This document shows, piece by piece, positions 15,098 through 20,545 of a DNA stretch of 20,545 nt (the first letter of the stretch is position 1; every line of letters starts with the position of its first letter). Where the stretch lies: positions 1 to 20,545 of IMG/VR virus record IMGVR_UViG_3300034061_003371; one strand, written 5' to 3'. The translations under genes were made by a program, and so were the position numbers. Origin of the DNA: a virus. The notes under the pieces are model-generated. The model saw only the letters and a program-made list of their open reading frames with translations. It searched no databases and was not told the DNA's origin.

Positions 15098-15562
15098 GCC
15101 CACTGCGGCGGTGTCAACTTCGGGCGCGGCTTCGGGCTCAGACCCGGCGCGGAAAACGCCGTCAGGGTTGGCGGCGGGGCGGGAAACCAGATCCACGCTG
15201 ACCAGTTCCGAGACGCGGGCAAAACGCTTTCCGTCTTGCTCGTCGGGCGTTCCGCTGAAGGTCATGGAAAAACCGACACGGTTTGGCGCTTTGGTCAGGA
15301 TCTCGCTGTAGAAAGTGGCCTGCGGGTGCGAGCCGAGAAGTTCCAAGTCAGCGCGAAGTTGGTCTTCGACAATGCGGAAGTTGGCGAGGAAGCCGATGAG
15401 GGAATCAATGCTTTCGTCGTGATCGACAAAGACTTTGACGGGCGAACCAGCAACGCCTGCGGCCTCGGCCTGCAACAGCGTCACATCGTCCACCATCATG
15501 GCGTGGCCGAGCGCAGGGCCAACCGTGGCGACAGATATTCCTTCAAATTTGAGGGCGTCCAT
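14723..15562 (-). CDS. Prohead protease fused to scaffold
   Basis: 279 residues, ATG 17 bases after the portal stop; TTGACA lies 15 bases upstream. Residues 1-137 resemble the S78-type prohead protease: VDHDES (46-51, His48), VGFSMTFSG (96-104, Ser99) and RVSELVSVDLVSRPAANPDGVF (Glu119) give the His/Ser/Glu set in the right order. Residues of about 140-279 are Ala/Glu-rich, with a predicted coiled coil (AAIESLAASVADLKSTVDGL, KLDAAMTKLSALEVELAARG) and a C-terminal helix ending KLKQSK, as expected of an internal scaffold. The protease would cut the scaffold during capsid maturation. A second, internal start probably yields free scaffold (separate entry). Confidence 0.8.
   Translation of the reverse strand: MDALKFEGISVATVGPALGHAMMVDDVTLLQAEAAGVAGSPVKVFVDHDESIDSLIGFLANFRIVEDQLRADLELLGSHPQATFYSEILTKAPNRVGFSMTFSGTPDEQDGKRFARVSELVSVDLVSRPAANPDGVFRAGSEPEAAPEVDTAAVGMTENSSVAKVEFDAQAAIESLAASVADLKSTVDGLAAAKEETPAPVAAPVDSEMAAKLDAAMTKLSALEVELAARGDNAITGNGSAVSVEDAYASGDRATKFEIVRKALEASDFSLINKLKQSK
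15112..15117 (-). promoter_or_regulatory. TTGACA motif inside the protease-scaffold gene, 14 nt before the internal ATG at 15097
   Basis: Exact TTGACA followed by C within coding sequence. Because it has the same 14-base spacing as copies before 9827 and 17369, it supports a functional internal start. Confidence 0.5.
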
Positions 15563-15577
15563 ACTCGGACGCGCTCA

Positions 15578-15583
15578 TGTCAA
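15578..15583 (-). promoter_or_regulatory. TTGACA motif, 15 nt before the start at 15562
   Basis: Exact TTGACA followed by T. Its TGA is the portal stop codon. No Shine-Dalgarno is seen between it and the ATG. Confidence 0.5.
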
Positions 15584-17109
15584 GCAGTCGCCTTCTTGCG
15601 ACGGTAGATGCGTTTGCGCTTCTTGGGCAAAGCCAACTCTGTCGGTTCTTCTTTGCTTTCCAACTGCGGGGCGCTGTCCGCTGGCGCATCGAGCGCAGGG
15701 ATAACTTCCACCACGGCAGCTTGCGGCTGCGCCTGCTCCACCCCAATCATCACGCCAAGATCGGCGGCAAATTCGCGTTCGGTCGCAATCTCGGCCACGG
15801 CCTCCTTCCAATCAATGCCCTGCTCGCCGAAGTAATCGGAGAGAGTCATTAGCCCGGCCTTTACATCGTCGCGGCGGGCGGCGGCCTCGCGGCCTACGTC
15901 CACCGTGATCGAGCGCGGGGTTTGCCAGCCGACAGACTGCCAGCCGGGATTCATGGGAAGTTCTTTGCGCGAGATGGCGCGGGCAATCGCATAGCGCCAC
16001 AGCTTCGATAGGAACGCATTAACCAGCACATCCTGGCGGGCAGCAAAGCATCTCGCCGCCTTCTGAATGATAAACCTTTGCGCCACGCCGCCGATCGCGC
16101 TGGTGTCCCAAACAAACTCGTAAGGCAGGCCAAGGCCGATGGCCGCTGCGCGAATGTATTGCTCAAGGTGTTTGTCGAGCTTCTCGTTCGGGCGGTTCAT
16201 CACGAAGGATTGAATGTCCTCCGTATTCTTCATGCGCGGAACCAGCCCGCCGCCGAAAATGCTTTCGCGGGTCAGGTTGCCGTTGCTGTCCTTGCTGAAG
16301 TCGCCAAGGAATCCTTCCGCGCCAATGTTCCCCGTGGAGTTTTTAATAACGAGGCCGATGCTGCTGCCAGCCTTTGCCGCCATCATTTCAAAGCGCAGCA
16401 ATTCGTCCCGATCCAAAACGCTGTTGAGCGCCACACCGATGGCAGGATAACCGCGCACTTGGTCGGCGCGCTCTGGTTCGTAAACATGAAGCATCGCGTC
16501 GGCCTTCACCTCGCGGTGGCGGCGCGGGTATTCGTCGCCCTCCCCGATAAAATAGCCAAGCGGGCGCTGGAATTTGTCGAGCTTCACGCCGTCCACCACC
16601 CCGCTGTTGCTTGCCGAGGTGTCGGGCGACTCCACGCGGTGCGCCTCGACAATCTGCACGGCAGGAGCGCCGTCTGTCTTGGCCGTGAGGATGGCAAAAA
16701 TTTCCCCGTCCCGGTCAATGGCCTCCGACACGAGCATTTGCAGGGAGCGCATATCGTGCCGCCCGCTGATTTCGGGCGAGCGCGCCCAATTCTCCCACCA
16801 TTGCTCTGCCGCATCGTCCCACGCTTGATCACCTGACATGGCTTGCGGGCGAATGCCGATGCCGCTGCCCACGGAATACATGGCCTTGTCGCGCACTGCG
16901 CCCCGCACTATCGCGTTGTTGTAGAAACATTTACGCGAAAGCGCCATCAGGCGGGTGCGGTCATAGGAGGAAAGGTCAACCTTGGAATCCTGCGCCTGCG
17001 CGTAAACCCAACCGCGCTCCTCGCTGCGGTGGTTCACGGCCTCGATCATGCGCGAGAACCCGAAAGCTGCGGCCACGCGGTCAACAAATTTGGTCTGCTT
17101 GGTCTTCAT
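15580..17109 (-). CDS. Portal protein (lambda gpB-type)
   Basis: 509 residues from MKTKQTKFVDRVAAAFGFSR, ATG overlapping the gpW-like stop as ATGA; an earlier in-frame Met lies in shadow sequence of the neighbour. Features of the lambda portal family: SSYDRTRLMALSRKCFYNNAIVRGAVR near the N-terminus; WENWARSPEISGRHDMRSLQMLVSEAIDRDGEIFA (stem and wing); VQIVEAHRVESPD; MLHVYEPERADQVRGYPAI; and YIRAAAIGLGLPYEFVWDTS in the C-terminal half. The lysine/arginine-rich C-terminus (PKKRKRIYRRKKATA) is notable and may touch DNA or scaffold. The portal forms the dodecameric DNA-entry ring at one capsid vertex. Length fits the family (about 500-530). Confidence 0.9.
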   Translation of the reverse strand: MKTKQTKFVDRVAAAFGFSRMIEAVNHRSEERGWVYAQAQDSKVDLSSYDRTRLMALSRKCFYNNAIVRGAVRDKAMYSVGSGIGIRPQAMSGDQAWDDAAEQWWENWARSPEISGRHDMRSLQMLVSEAIDRDGEIFAILTAKTDGAPAVQIVEAHRVESPDTSASNSGVVDGVKLDKFQRPLGYFIGEGDEYPRRHREVKADAMLHVYEPERADQVRGYPAIGVALNSVLDRDELLRFEMMAAKAGSSIGLVIKNSTGNIGAEGFLGDFSKDSNGNLTRESIFGGGLVPRMKNTEDIQSFVMNRPNEKLDKHLEQYIRAAAIGLGLPYEFVWDTSAIGGVAQRFIIQKAARCFAARQDVLVNAFLSKLWRYAIARAISRKELPMNPGWQSVGWQTPRSITVDVGREAAARRDDVKAGLMTLSDYFGEQGIDWKEAVAEIATEREFAADLGVMIGVEQAQPQAAVVEVIPALDAPADSAPQLESKEEPTELALPKKRKRIYRRKKATA

Positions 17110-17369
17110 GTGCGGTTCGGGAAGCGCATCTGCGTTACGCGGCTGTTGCCGATTGTCCCGGCATTGATGGCAAGGGCCGTCTCGATGAGGCCAAGCATAT
17201 CCCAAGCGTCATAGGATTTTTGCAGGGTGACGCTGCGACCGCCGACGCTGCTTGACACGACGAACGCCTGACTCGCCCCGCCAGCAAGGATCTGAGCCTT
17301 ACAACTGGCTTTGAGTTGCGAAAGTTCAGAGGCCGTAAAAACTTGGGCCAGAATAGCAGCGTCCGTCAC
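17106..17369 (-). CDS. gpW-like head-tail joining protein (position-based)
   Basis: 87 residues from a GTG at 17369, the first sensible start after the upstream stop; TTGACA lies 14 bases upstream and an upstream in-frame extension is arginine/proline-rich shadow sequence. It begins VTDAAILAQVFTASELSQLK, then KAQILAGGASQAFVVSSSVG, SVTLQKSYDAWDMLGLIETA. This is the helix - beta hairpin - helix layout of lambda gpW-type proteins (68 residues), which bind beneath the portal. The place between terminase and portal, with an ATGA overlap to the portal, is that of gpW in lambda. The sequence match is loose, so the call is moderate. Confidence 0.55.
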   Translation of the reverse strand: MTDAAILAQVFTASELSQLKASCKAQILAGGASQAFVVSSSVGGRSVTLQKSYDAWDMLGLIETALAINAGTIGNSRVTQMRFPNRT

Positions 17370-17383
17370 GCACTCGCGGCGTG

Positions 17384-17389
17384 TGTCAA
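17384..17389 (-). promoter_or_regulatory. TTGACA motif, 14 nt before the GTG at 17369
   Basis: Exact TTGACA followed by C. Its TGA is the stop codon of the upstream small gene. There is no convincing Shine-Dalgarno between motif and GTG. Confidence 0.5.
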
Positions 17390-17577
17390 GGAGCGGGCGA
17401 CTTCTTGCGCTTGGCCCACCGCGCATTGACGGCGGCGCGGGCCTGCTCGCTGCTGCGGGCCTTGAGCGGCGACTTAACCTTGCCGCCTTTGCTGCCAGTG
17501 GCGCGGGTGTCCACATAGCTGGCTGGCAGGGGCTTGTTGCAGTTCGGGCATTTCACGCCCGCGATGTTAGATGGCAT
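17386..17577 (-). CDS. Small basic protein with one CxxC knuckle
   Basis: 63 residues from MPSNIAGVKCPNCNKPLPAS; this ATG has GAGG nine bases upstream and overlaps the preceding small gene by 11 bases, while an earlier in-frame start (17643) reads shadow sequence. Residues 10-13 form a CPNC half zinc site. The C-terminal half is strongly basic, with SSEQARAAVNARWAKRKKS, a motif common in small phage and plasmid proteins of unknown role. A single CxxC cannot bind zinc alone unless the protein dimerises. DNA or RNA binding is plausible; function is unknown. Confidence 0.55.
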   Translation of the reverse strand: MPSNIAGVKCPNCNKPLPASYVDTRATGSKGGKVKSPLKARSSEQARAAVNARWAKRKKSPAP

Positions 17578-17752
17578 CGTTGCCAACCTCAATAGGAAGC
17601 TCCAGTTGCGGGTCGGCGGCTTGAACGCGGGCGACTTGAACAAGGTGCGCGTGGCGAATCACGATTTCGGTCAGCTTGAGAGCGGAGGCGATATCGTAGT
17701 CGTGGGCCTCGTTGAAATGCGCGGCGGCGTGTGCGATTTCGTTGATTTTCAT
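17567..17752 (-). CDS. Small helical protein, unknown
   Basis: 61 residues beginning MKINEIAHAAAHFNEAHDYD and then ASALKLTEIVIRHAHLVQVA. It is rich in Ala, His and Glu, probably two amphipathic helices, with an acidic/Pro end (DPQLELPIEVGNDAI). No Shine-Dalgarno precedes the ATG, and the preceding 20 bases are A/C-rich. It overlaps the next gene by 11 bases. Amphipathic helix pattern and gene packing argue it is real, but no family is recognised. Confidence 0.5.
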   Translation of the reverse strand: MKINEIAHAAAHFNEAHDYDIASALKLTEIVIRHAHLVQVARVQAADPQLELPIEVGNDAI

Positions 17753-17790
17753 TGTGTGTTTTGTGTTCGGTTCGCTTTTGGCGTCCCATG

Positions 17791-17813
17791 CCGCCCCCGG
17801 CGCGCGGGGGCGG
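17791..17813 (-). promoter_or_regulatory. Very stable GC hairpin in the gap between two small genes
   Basis: CCGCCCCCG (17791-17799) pairs perfectly with CGGGGGCGG (17805-17813) over a five-base loop. It lies nine bases after the stop of the gene at 17822-18091 and about 38 bases before the ATG at 17752. No T tract follows on either strand, so it is not a standard intrinsic terminator. It could protect mRNA ends, be processed, or tune expression of the following small genes. Confidence 0.6.
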
Positions 17814-17821
17814 GAGGAAGG

Positions 17822-18091
17822 TCAAGCGGCGTGGGCAACCTCGGCGTGAACAACTCCGTTATTGTCGATGAGCCGATAGGCAGCGCGAACGTGCGGCTGC
17901 CCTTTCATAAAGCGACTTGCCCACTTGTGGAGAAATGCTGTGTTGTGCGTTCCCCAAACCGACCCGTGTTTGCTGAACTTATACCAGCCCTCGGTCGGGT
18001 GAAGAAATTCAACATAGACGGCATCGGCAACGATGTGTTCTTGCGCGGCGGTGGTGTTCCCCGCGCCCGTTGTGGTGTTGTTCGTGTTCAC
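17822..18091 (-). CDS. Small protein, unknown; GTG start uncertain
   Basis: 89 residues if started at the GTG at 18091, which has GGG five to seven bases upstream; GTG at 18100 is an alternative, and the longer in-frame reading to 18280 overlaps the terminase gene and is shadow sequence. The opening is Asn/Thr-rich. VYVEFLHPTEGWYKFSKHG and THNTAFLHKWASRFMKGQPH follow, then VRAAYRLIDNNGVVHAE. Aromatic and basic residues alternate as in a small beta-alpha domain, and the final strand pair looks well conserved in style. No function is recognised. It is the first gene after the terminase and an AT-rich gap. Confidence 0.5.
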   Translation of the reverse strand: MNTNNTTTGAGNTTAAQEHIVADAVYVEFLHPTEGWYKFSKHGSVWGTHNTAFLHKWASRFMKGQPHVRAAYRLIDNNGVVHAEVAHAA

Positions 18092-18098
18092 AATGCCC

Positions 18099-18126
18099 AC
18101 AATACGCCAGCAGCTTGCGTATGCAA
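18099..18126 (-). promoter_or_regulatory. Possible promoter after the terminase gene
   Basis: On the minus strand, TTGCAT (18126-18121) and TATTGT (18104-18099) are 16 bases apart, a weak sigma-70 match. The same stretch holds the inverted repeat ATACGC-9-GCGTAT (18122-18102), which could be an operator or coincidence. Because transcription would begin only a few bases before the GTG at 18091, the assignment is tentative. Confidence 0.3.
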
Positions 18127-18133
18127 GAAAAAG

Positions 18134-18149
18134 TTTCAGCTTTCTGAAA
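18134..18149 (-). terminator. Weak hairpin with flanking T runs after the large terminase gene
   Basis: TTTCAG pairs with CTGAAA over a four-base loop. On the minus strand CTTTTT follows, and on the plus strand seven or more T follow, so it could work in either direction. The stem is short and only about one-third GC. It begins about 20 bases after the terminase stop. Confidence 0.35.
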
Positions 18150-18168
18150 GTTTTTTTGCCCCCCTGTT

Positions 18169-19956
18169 TTACTCTGTTGGGGCGGCGCTTGTGGCCCGAA
18201 ACTGCGACATGATGGAGTCGATCAGAACCAGCGCCATCTTTTCGCAGTCGGCCAGGTGGTTCGGCCCAAGGCGCTGCCACCGCGCCACGCCCTCTTTTTC
18301 GATCAGCGCCTCTCCCTGCAACTGCGAAACGTAGTCCTTGGCAATGTCGCGCGGCAGATACCAGCGCCCCCGGCCATCGCGCAAAACGTCATGGTAGAGC
18401 CTTGCCTGCCAAAACTCGGCGTCGAATTGCAGCATCCAGATATTGTGACCCGCGCCCAAGATTTGCTGGAATTTCCACGGCTCGCGCAATCCCTGCGACA
18501 CCGTGCGACCCTTGGCCGCGCAGAATAGACCGCCCGACCGCGCCACAAAATCGTAAACGCCTGCCGGGGTCTTGGCCGCATAGCCCGAATCGACCACGCC
18601 TTTGAAGCATTTGTAGTGGCGGAACTTTTCCATCACCAAATCCCAACCAATCGCCGCCCCGTAATCGACAAGGTAACTGCTCCCGTCTTCGTGCAATTCG
18701 CGGATGATCCACCACAGTTCCGTTTGCTGAACGTCCACCGACATGATGCGGCCCAACATCTTGCCTTCGGGCGGCTGGCCGATGGTGTAACGCGGCGAGG
18801 CGTCCACCCGCTCGCGGATCATCGCCGTGGTGATGAGTGACCCCGCCGCCACCCAAGGCAGGGCCAGTTCTCGGTTAAAGAAATCCTGCAAGCCGCCCGG
18901 CGTCTCGCGGTCTTGGAGGAATTTGACGGCCAGATCCGACCATCGCCGCCAAGGAGCATAGAGCGAGGACAGATGGTAACTGCGCCGCCCTGGCTCGGCA
19001 GCAAGGTCAGTCGCCCGCCACTCGCCGCGCTCAAGCATCTGCGCTTTGTCGGCCTCGGTGTGCGCGTGGTCGCACTTCGGGCAATGGCAACGCGCCGATT
19101 CCGAGACAATCTCCATGTTCCACGCGGAATCTTGCTTGGCTTCCTGCGCCCACTTGATGCGCTCCCACTCCAAGACAAACATTTCGCCGCAGGCCGCACA
19201 CGGGACGAAGTATTTGCGCTGGTCGCCCTTCAGCCATTCTTCCCAAATGGCCCCATCCTCATAGGTTGGGGTCGAGGTGGTGATGATAATATGCTGCGGG
19301 TAGGTCGCTACGCGGGCCTCGGCCAACTGCAAGGGCGCTGATTCCTTGCCGCCCTTGGCCGGGAACTTGTCCAATTCGTCCATGCACAGCGCGGCAATCG
19401 AGCGCGAGGAAAGCGAGGCCGGGCTGTTGCTGCCCGTGAACCACACGCTCATGCGGTCAAAGTGCTGTTCCAAAAGTCTATACTTGTCGGGATCGGCCTG
19501 CTTGTGCCGGGCGAGCGTCGGGTTCTGGTCAATCAATGGCATCCACCGCGTTTCCGAAAACGAGCGCGCCAAGTGTGTGGATGGCATGACCCACAGACAA
19601 GGCGCGGGCGAGTTGTCCAATTTGTAGGCCATTCCGACAATGATGGCCGTGGTCTTCGATGTCTGCGCGCCCCACACCAAGGCCAGTCGCCGCACCCTTT
19701 CGTCTGCGAAGCATTCCAACACTTCGCGCACATACGGAGTGCGCTGCGTTAGGTAGCTCCCTGGCTTGTTGGTGATTCGCTCCGAGAGCTTCAGATTTCC
19801 CTCGGCCCACGCCACCACCCCCGGCTTCGGCGGGGCAATCGTCACTTCATGGCTTGCCGCCCAAGCCTCGGCTAATCCGCCTTGGTCTGCTCGCTCAAGG
19901 ATGGCGGCAATGTCGCCAGATGTTTTCGCAGTATCGAGGTCGCCTGTTCCCCCCAT
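18169..19956 (-). CDS. Terminase large subunit (GpA-type)
   Basis: 595 residues from the ATG at 19956, which overlaps the small subunit gene by 85 bases. The frame stays open to 20418, but that extension is Gly/Arg-rich shadow of the small subunit. The ATPase part has a Walker A-like GAQTSKTT (96-103), Ser replacing the usual Gly before Lys, and Walker B LCMDELDKF (MDE 192-194). A zinc-ribbon-like region has CAAC (253-256) and CHCPKC (290-295), as in GpA-family terminases. The nuclease part has SVDVQ (Asp408), VVDSGY (Asp456) and HLADCEKM (Asp570) as candidate metal ligands. It cuts and translocates phage DNA into the prohead through the portal. Lambda gpA is 641 residues. Confidence 0.9.
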   Translation of the reverse strand: MGGTGDLDTAKTSGDIAAILERADQGGLAEAWAASHEVTIAPPKPGVVAWAEGNLKLSERITNKPGSYLTQRTPYVREVLECFADERVRRLALVWGAQTSKTTAIIVGMAYKLDNSPAPCLWVMPSTHLARSFSETRWMPLIDQNPTLARHKQADPDKYRLLEQHFDRMSVWFTGSNSPASLSSRSIAALCMDELDKFPAKGGKESAPLQLAEARVATYPQHIIITTSTPTYEDGAIWEEWLKGDQRKYFVPCAACGEMFVLEWERIKWAQEAKQDSAWNMEIVSESARCHCPKCDHAHTEADKAQMLERGEWRATDLAAEPGRRSYHLSSLYAPWRRWSDLAVKFLQDRETPGGLQDFFNRELALPWVAAGSLITTAMIRERVDASPRYTIGQPPEGKMLGRIMSVDVQQTELWWIIRELHEDGSSYLVDYGAAIGWDLVMEKFRHYKCFKGVVDSGYAAKTPAGVYDFVARSGGLFCAAKGRTVSQGLREPWKFQQILGAGHNIWMLQFDAEFWQARLYHDVLRDGRGRWYLPRDIAKDYVSQLQGEALIEKEGVARWQRLGPNHLADCEKMALVLIDSIMSQFRATSAAPTE

Positions 19957-20411
19957 TGAAACGTCGAAAAATCCTGCACCGCCGCCGAGATCAGCCCACG
20001 AATCGCCGCCACCGTCTCCGCTTTGTTGAGCGTGGTCTTGGTCATCGAAAGGAATTGCGAGAATTCCTGCTCCGCTTGCGCTGCCGCCTTCCGACTGTCC
20101 CGCCACGCTCCCGCCAGTTCGGCCACCGTGCGGCTGTTTATTTCGTCCACGTTGGCTGCGGCCTTCCACAGTTCGTAGTGCCGAAGCTCGCCCTCGGCGG
20201 CGCGGTCGAGTCGCGCCTTCGGCCCCATCGCCGGGTTGCTGCTGGCGGGCGGGGCTGAGAGCTTGCCGCCCTTCCTGCGGCGGATGTTCGCCGCCAGCCA
20301 CGCCTTCGCCGCCTCCACCGAGTCGGTCGGCATCCCCTGGGCTTTCCACAGGCTGATGCTCGTCTGGTTCGCGTCGAGCGCGCGGGCGAGTTGGATCTGC
20401 GTCAGGGCCAT
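19872..20411 (-). CDS. Terminase small subunit (Nu1-like)
   Basis: 179 residues, ATG at 20411. It opens with a helix-turn-helix (ALTQIQLARALDANQTSISLWKAQGMP, about 2-28), typical of small terminase DNA-recognition domains. A basic linker (NIRRRKGGKLSAPPASSN) and a central long helix (ELRHYELWKAAANVDEINSR to RDSRKAAAQAEQEFSQFLSM) for oligomerisation follow. The C-terminal part (AAVQDFSTFQWGEQATSILRK) probably contacts the large subunit. It sits immediately upstream of the GpA-type large subunit, as Nu1 does in lambda, although it is not obviously homologous along its whole length. Confidence 0.8.
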   Translation of the reverse strand: MALTQIQLARALDANQTSISLWKAQGMPTDSVEAAKAWLAANIRRRKGGKLSAPPASSNPAMGPKARLDRAAEGELRHYELWKAAANVDEINSRTVAELAGAWRDSRKAAAQAEQEFSQFLSMTKTTLNKAETVAAIRGLISAAVQDFSTFQWGEQATSILRKHLATLPPSLSEQTKAD

Positions 20412-20418
20412 GCGGCAT

Positions 20419-20453
20419 TTTGATACGGCTTTTTCGTGTGTCTCACTATCAAA
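20419..20453 (-). promoter_or_regulatory. Inverted repeat upstream of the terminase operon
   Basis: TTTGATA and TATCAAA are perfect 7-bp arms with 21 bases between them, ending seven bases from the small terminase ATG. Spacing of two helical turns would suit a protein dimer bound at both arms. The gap from 20412 to 20489 holds no gene, and no convincing -35/-10 pair was found in it. Confidence 0.35.
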
Positions 20454-20489
20454 TCGGCTATTGAGACGGCCAGAGGCGAGAAGTGTTTA

Positions 20490-20545
20490 TTACTTGAGCC
20501 AATCGCAATAAATTTTGCCCCAAATCTTGCCAGTCGTGGCCTCCT
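20490..20545 (-). CDS. C-terminus of an unidentified gene (partial)
   Basis: The last 17 codons before a TAA at 20490-20492 read EATTGKIWGKIYCDWLK, an ordinary coding pattern, and the frame runs off the right edge. It is too short to identify. It lies 78 bases upstream of the terminase start. Confidence 0.4.
   Translation of the reverse strand, partial: EATTGKIWGKIYCDWLK

Noticed and set aside
14732-15607. 291-residue open frame on the plus strand opposite the protease-scaffold gene
   Set aside because: Composition is Gly/Val/Phe-rich shadow of the Ala/Glu-rich coding strand; it has no motif, and all neighbouring genes are on the other strand.
16078-16836. 252-residue open frame on the plus strand opposite the portal gene
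   Set aside because: It is antisense to a well-supported portal protein and carries no recognisable domain.
15562-17389. TTGACA copies as ordinary -35 promoter boxes
   Set aside because: At 16-18 bases downstream, where -10 should be, lie start codons and GC-rich coding sequence with no TATAAT-like box; an ordinary sigma-70 reading therefore fails.
17791-17813. The GC hairpin as an intrinsic terminator
   Set aside because: No T tract follows on either strand.
19957-20418. N-terminal extension of the large terminase reading frame to 749 residues
   Set aside because: The extra 154 residues are Gly/Arg/Gln-rich low-complexity text produced by the small subunit gene read in another frame; GpA proteins do not have such a region.
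1-20545. CRISPR array, tRNA, rRNA, insertion sequence, integrase or attachment site
   Set aside because: I saw no regularly spaced repeats, no cloverleaf-like sequence, no transposase or recombinase motifs and no terminal duplications.

Overview
The window is the structural module of a tailed double-stranded DNA phage or prophage. Every gene I can support lies on the minus strand, so the module reads from right (about 20.5 kb) to left (1). Siphovirus morphology is the best fit: the order is terminase, gpW-like joiner, lambda-type portal, protease/scaffold, capsid, connectors, tail terminator, tail tube candidate, tail chaperone and a short tape measure. I see no integrase, replication genes, tRNA or host flank, so free phage and prophage cannot be told apart. 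The likely host is a Gram-negative, moderately GC-rich bacterium. My guess is Verrucomicrobiota, from the style of the Asn/Thr-rich secreted protein and the tail proteins; this is an impression, not a database result.

Layout, right to left. 20545-20490: tail end of an unknown gene. 20411-18169: small and large terminase subunits, overlapping. 18168-17386: a regulatory-looking AT-rich gap, then three small unrecognised genes separated in part by a very strong GC hairpin. 17369-13799: gpW-like protein, portal, protease-scaffold (with a probable nested scaffold start) and major capsid protein, closed by a clear intrinsic terminator. 13711-11960: a large two-domain glycosyltransferase set inside the head genes. 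11956-9267: connector, neck/tail-completion protein, an internally duplicated tail terminator and a tail tube candidate. 9255-7314: tail chaperone and tape measure. 7310-4216: two unknown tail proteins and a Ser/Thr-rich, AT-richer probable receptor-binding protein. 4190-2728: a second glycosyltransferase and an RmlC-like sugar epimerase. 2697-1: fibre/baseplate accessory proteins, one secreted protein, a holin-like protein and a collagen-like fibre that runs off the window and appears frameshifted.

Two things stand out. First, the phage carries at least three glycosyltransferase-type domains plus a deoxysugar-epimerase-like cupin, next to the capsid gene and to a Ser/Thr-rich fibre. This looks like a virion glycosylation system, or a system that changes host surface sugars. 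Second, the hexamer TTGACA occurs seven times on the coding strand, each time 14-20 nt upstream of a start codon (six of the seven at 14-16 nt). One copy precedes an internal ATG in the protease-scaffold gene. These starts mostly lack a good Shine-Dalgarno sequence, and no -10 box lies at the usual distance. It may be an undescribed initiation or expression signal.

No stretch longer than 300 bases lacks a gene. The largest gaps are 88, 77 and 69 nt, and each holds a described signal.
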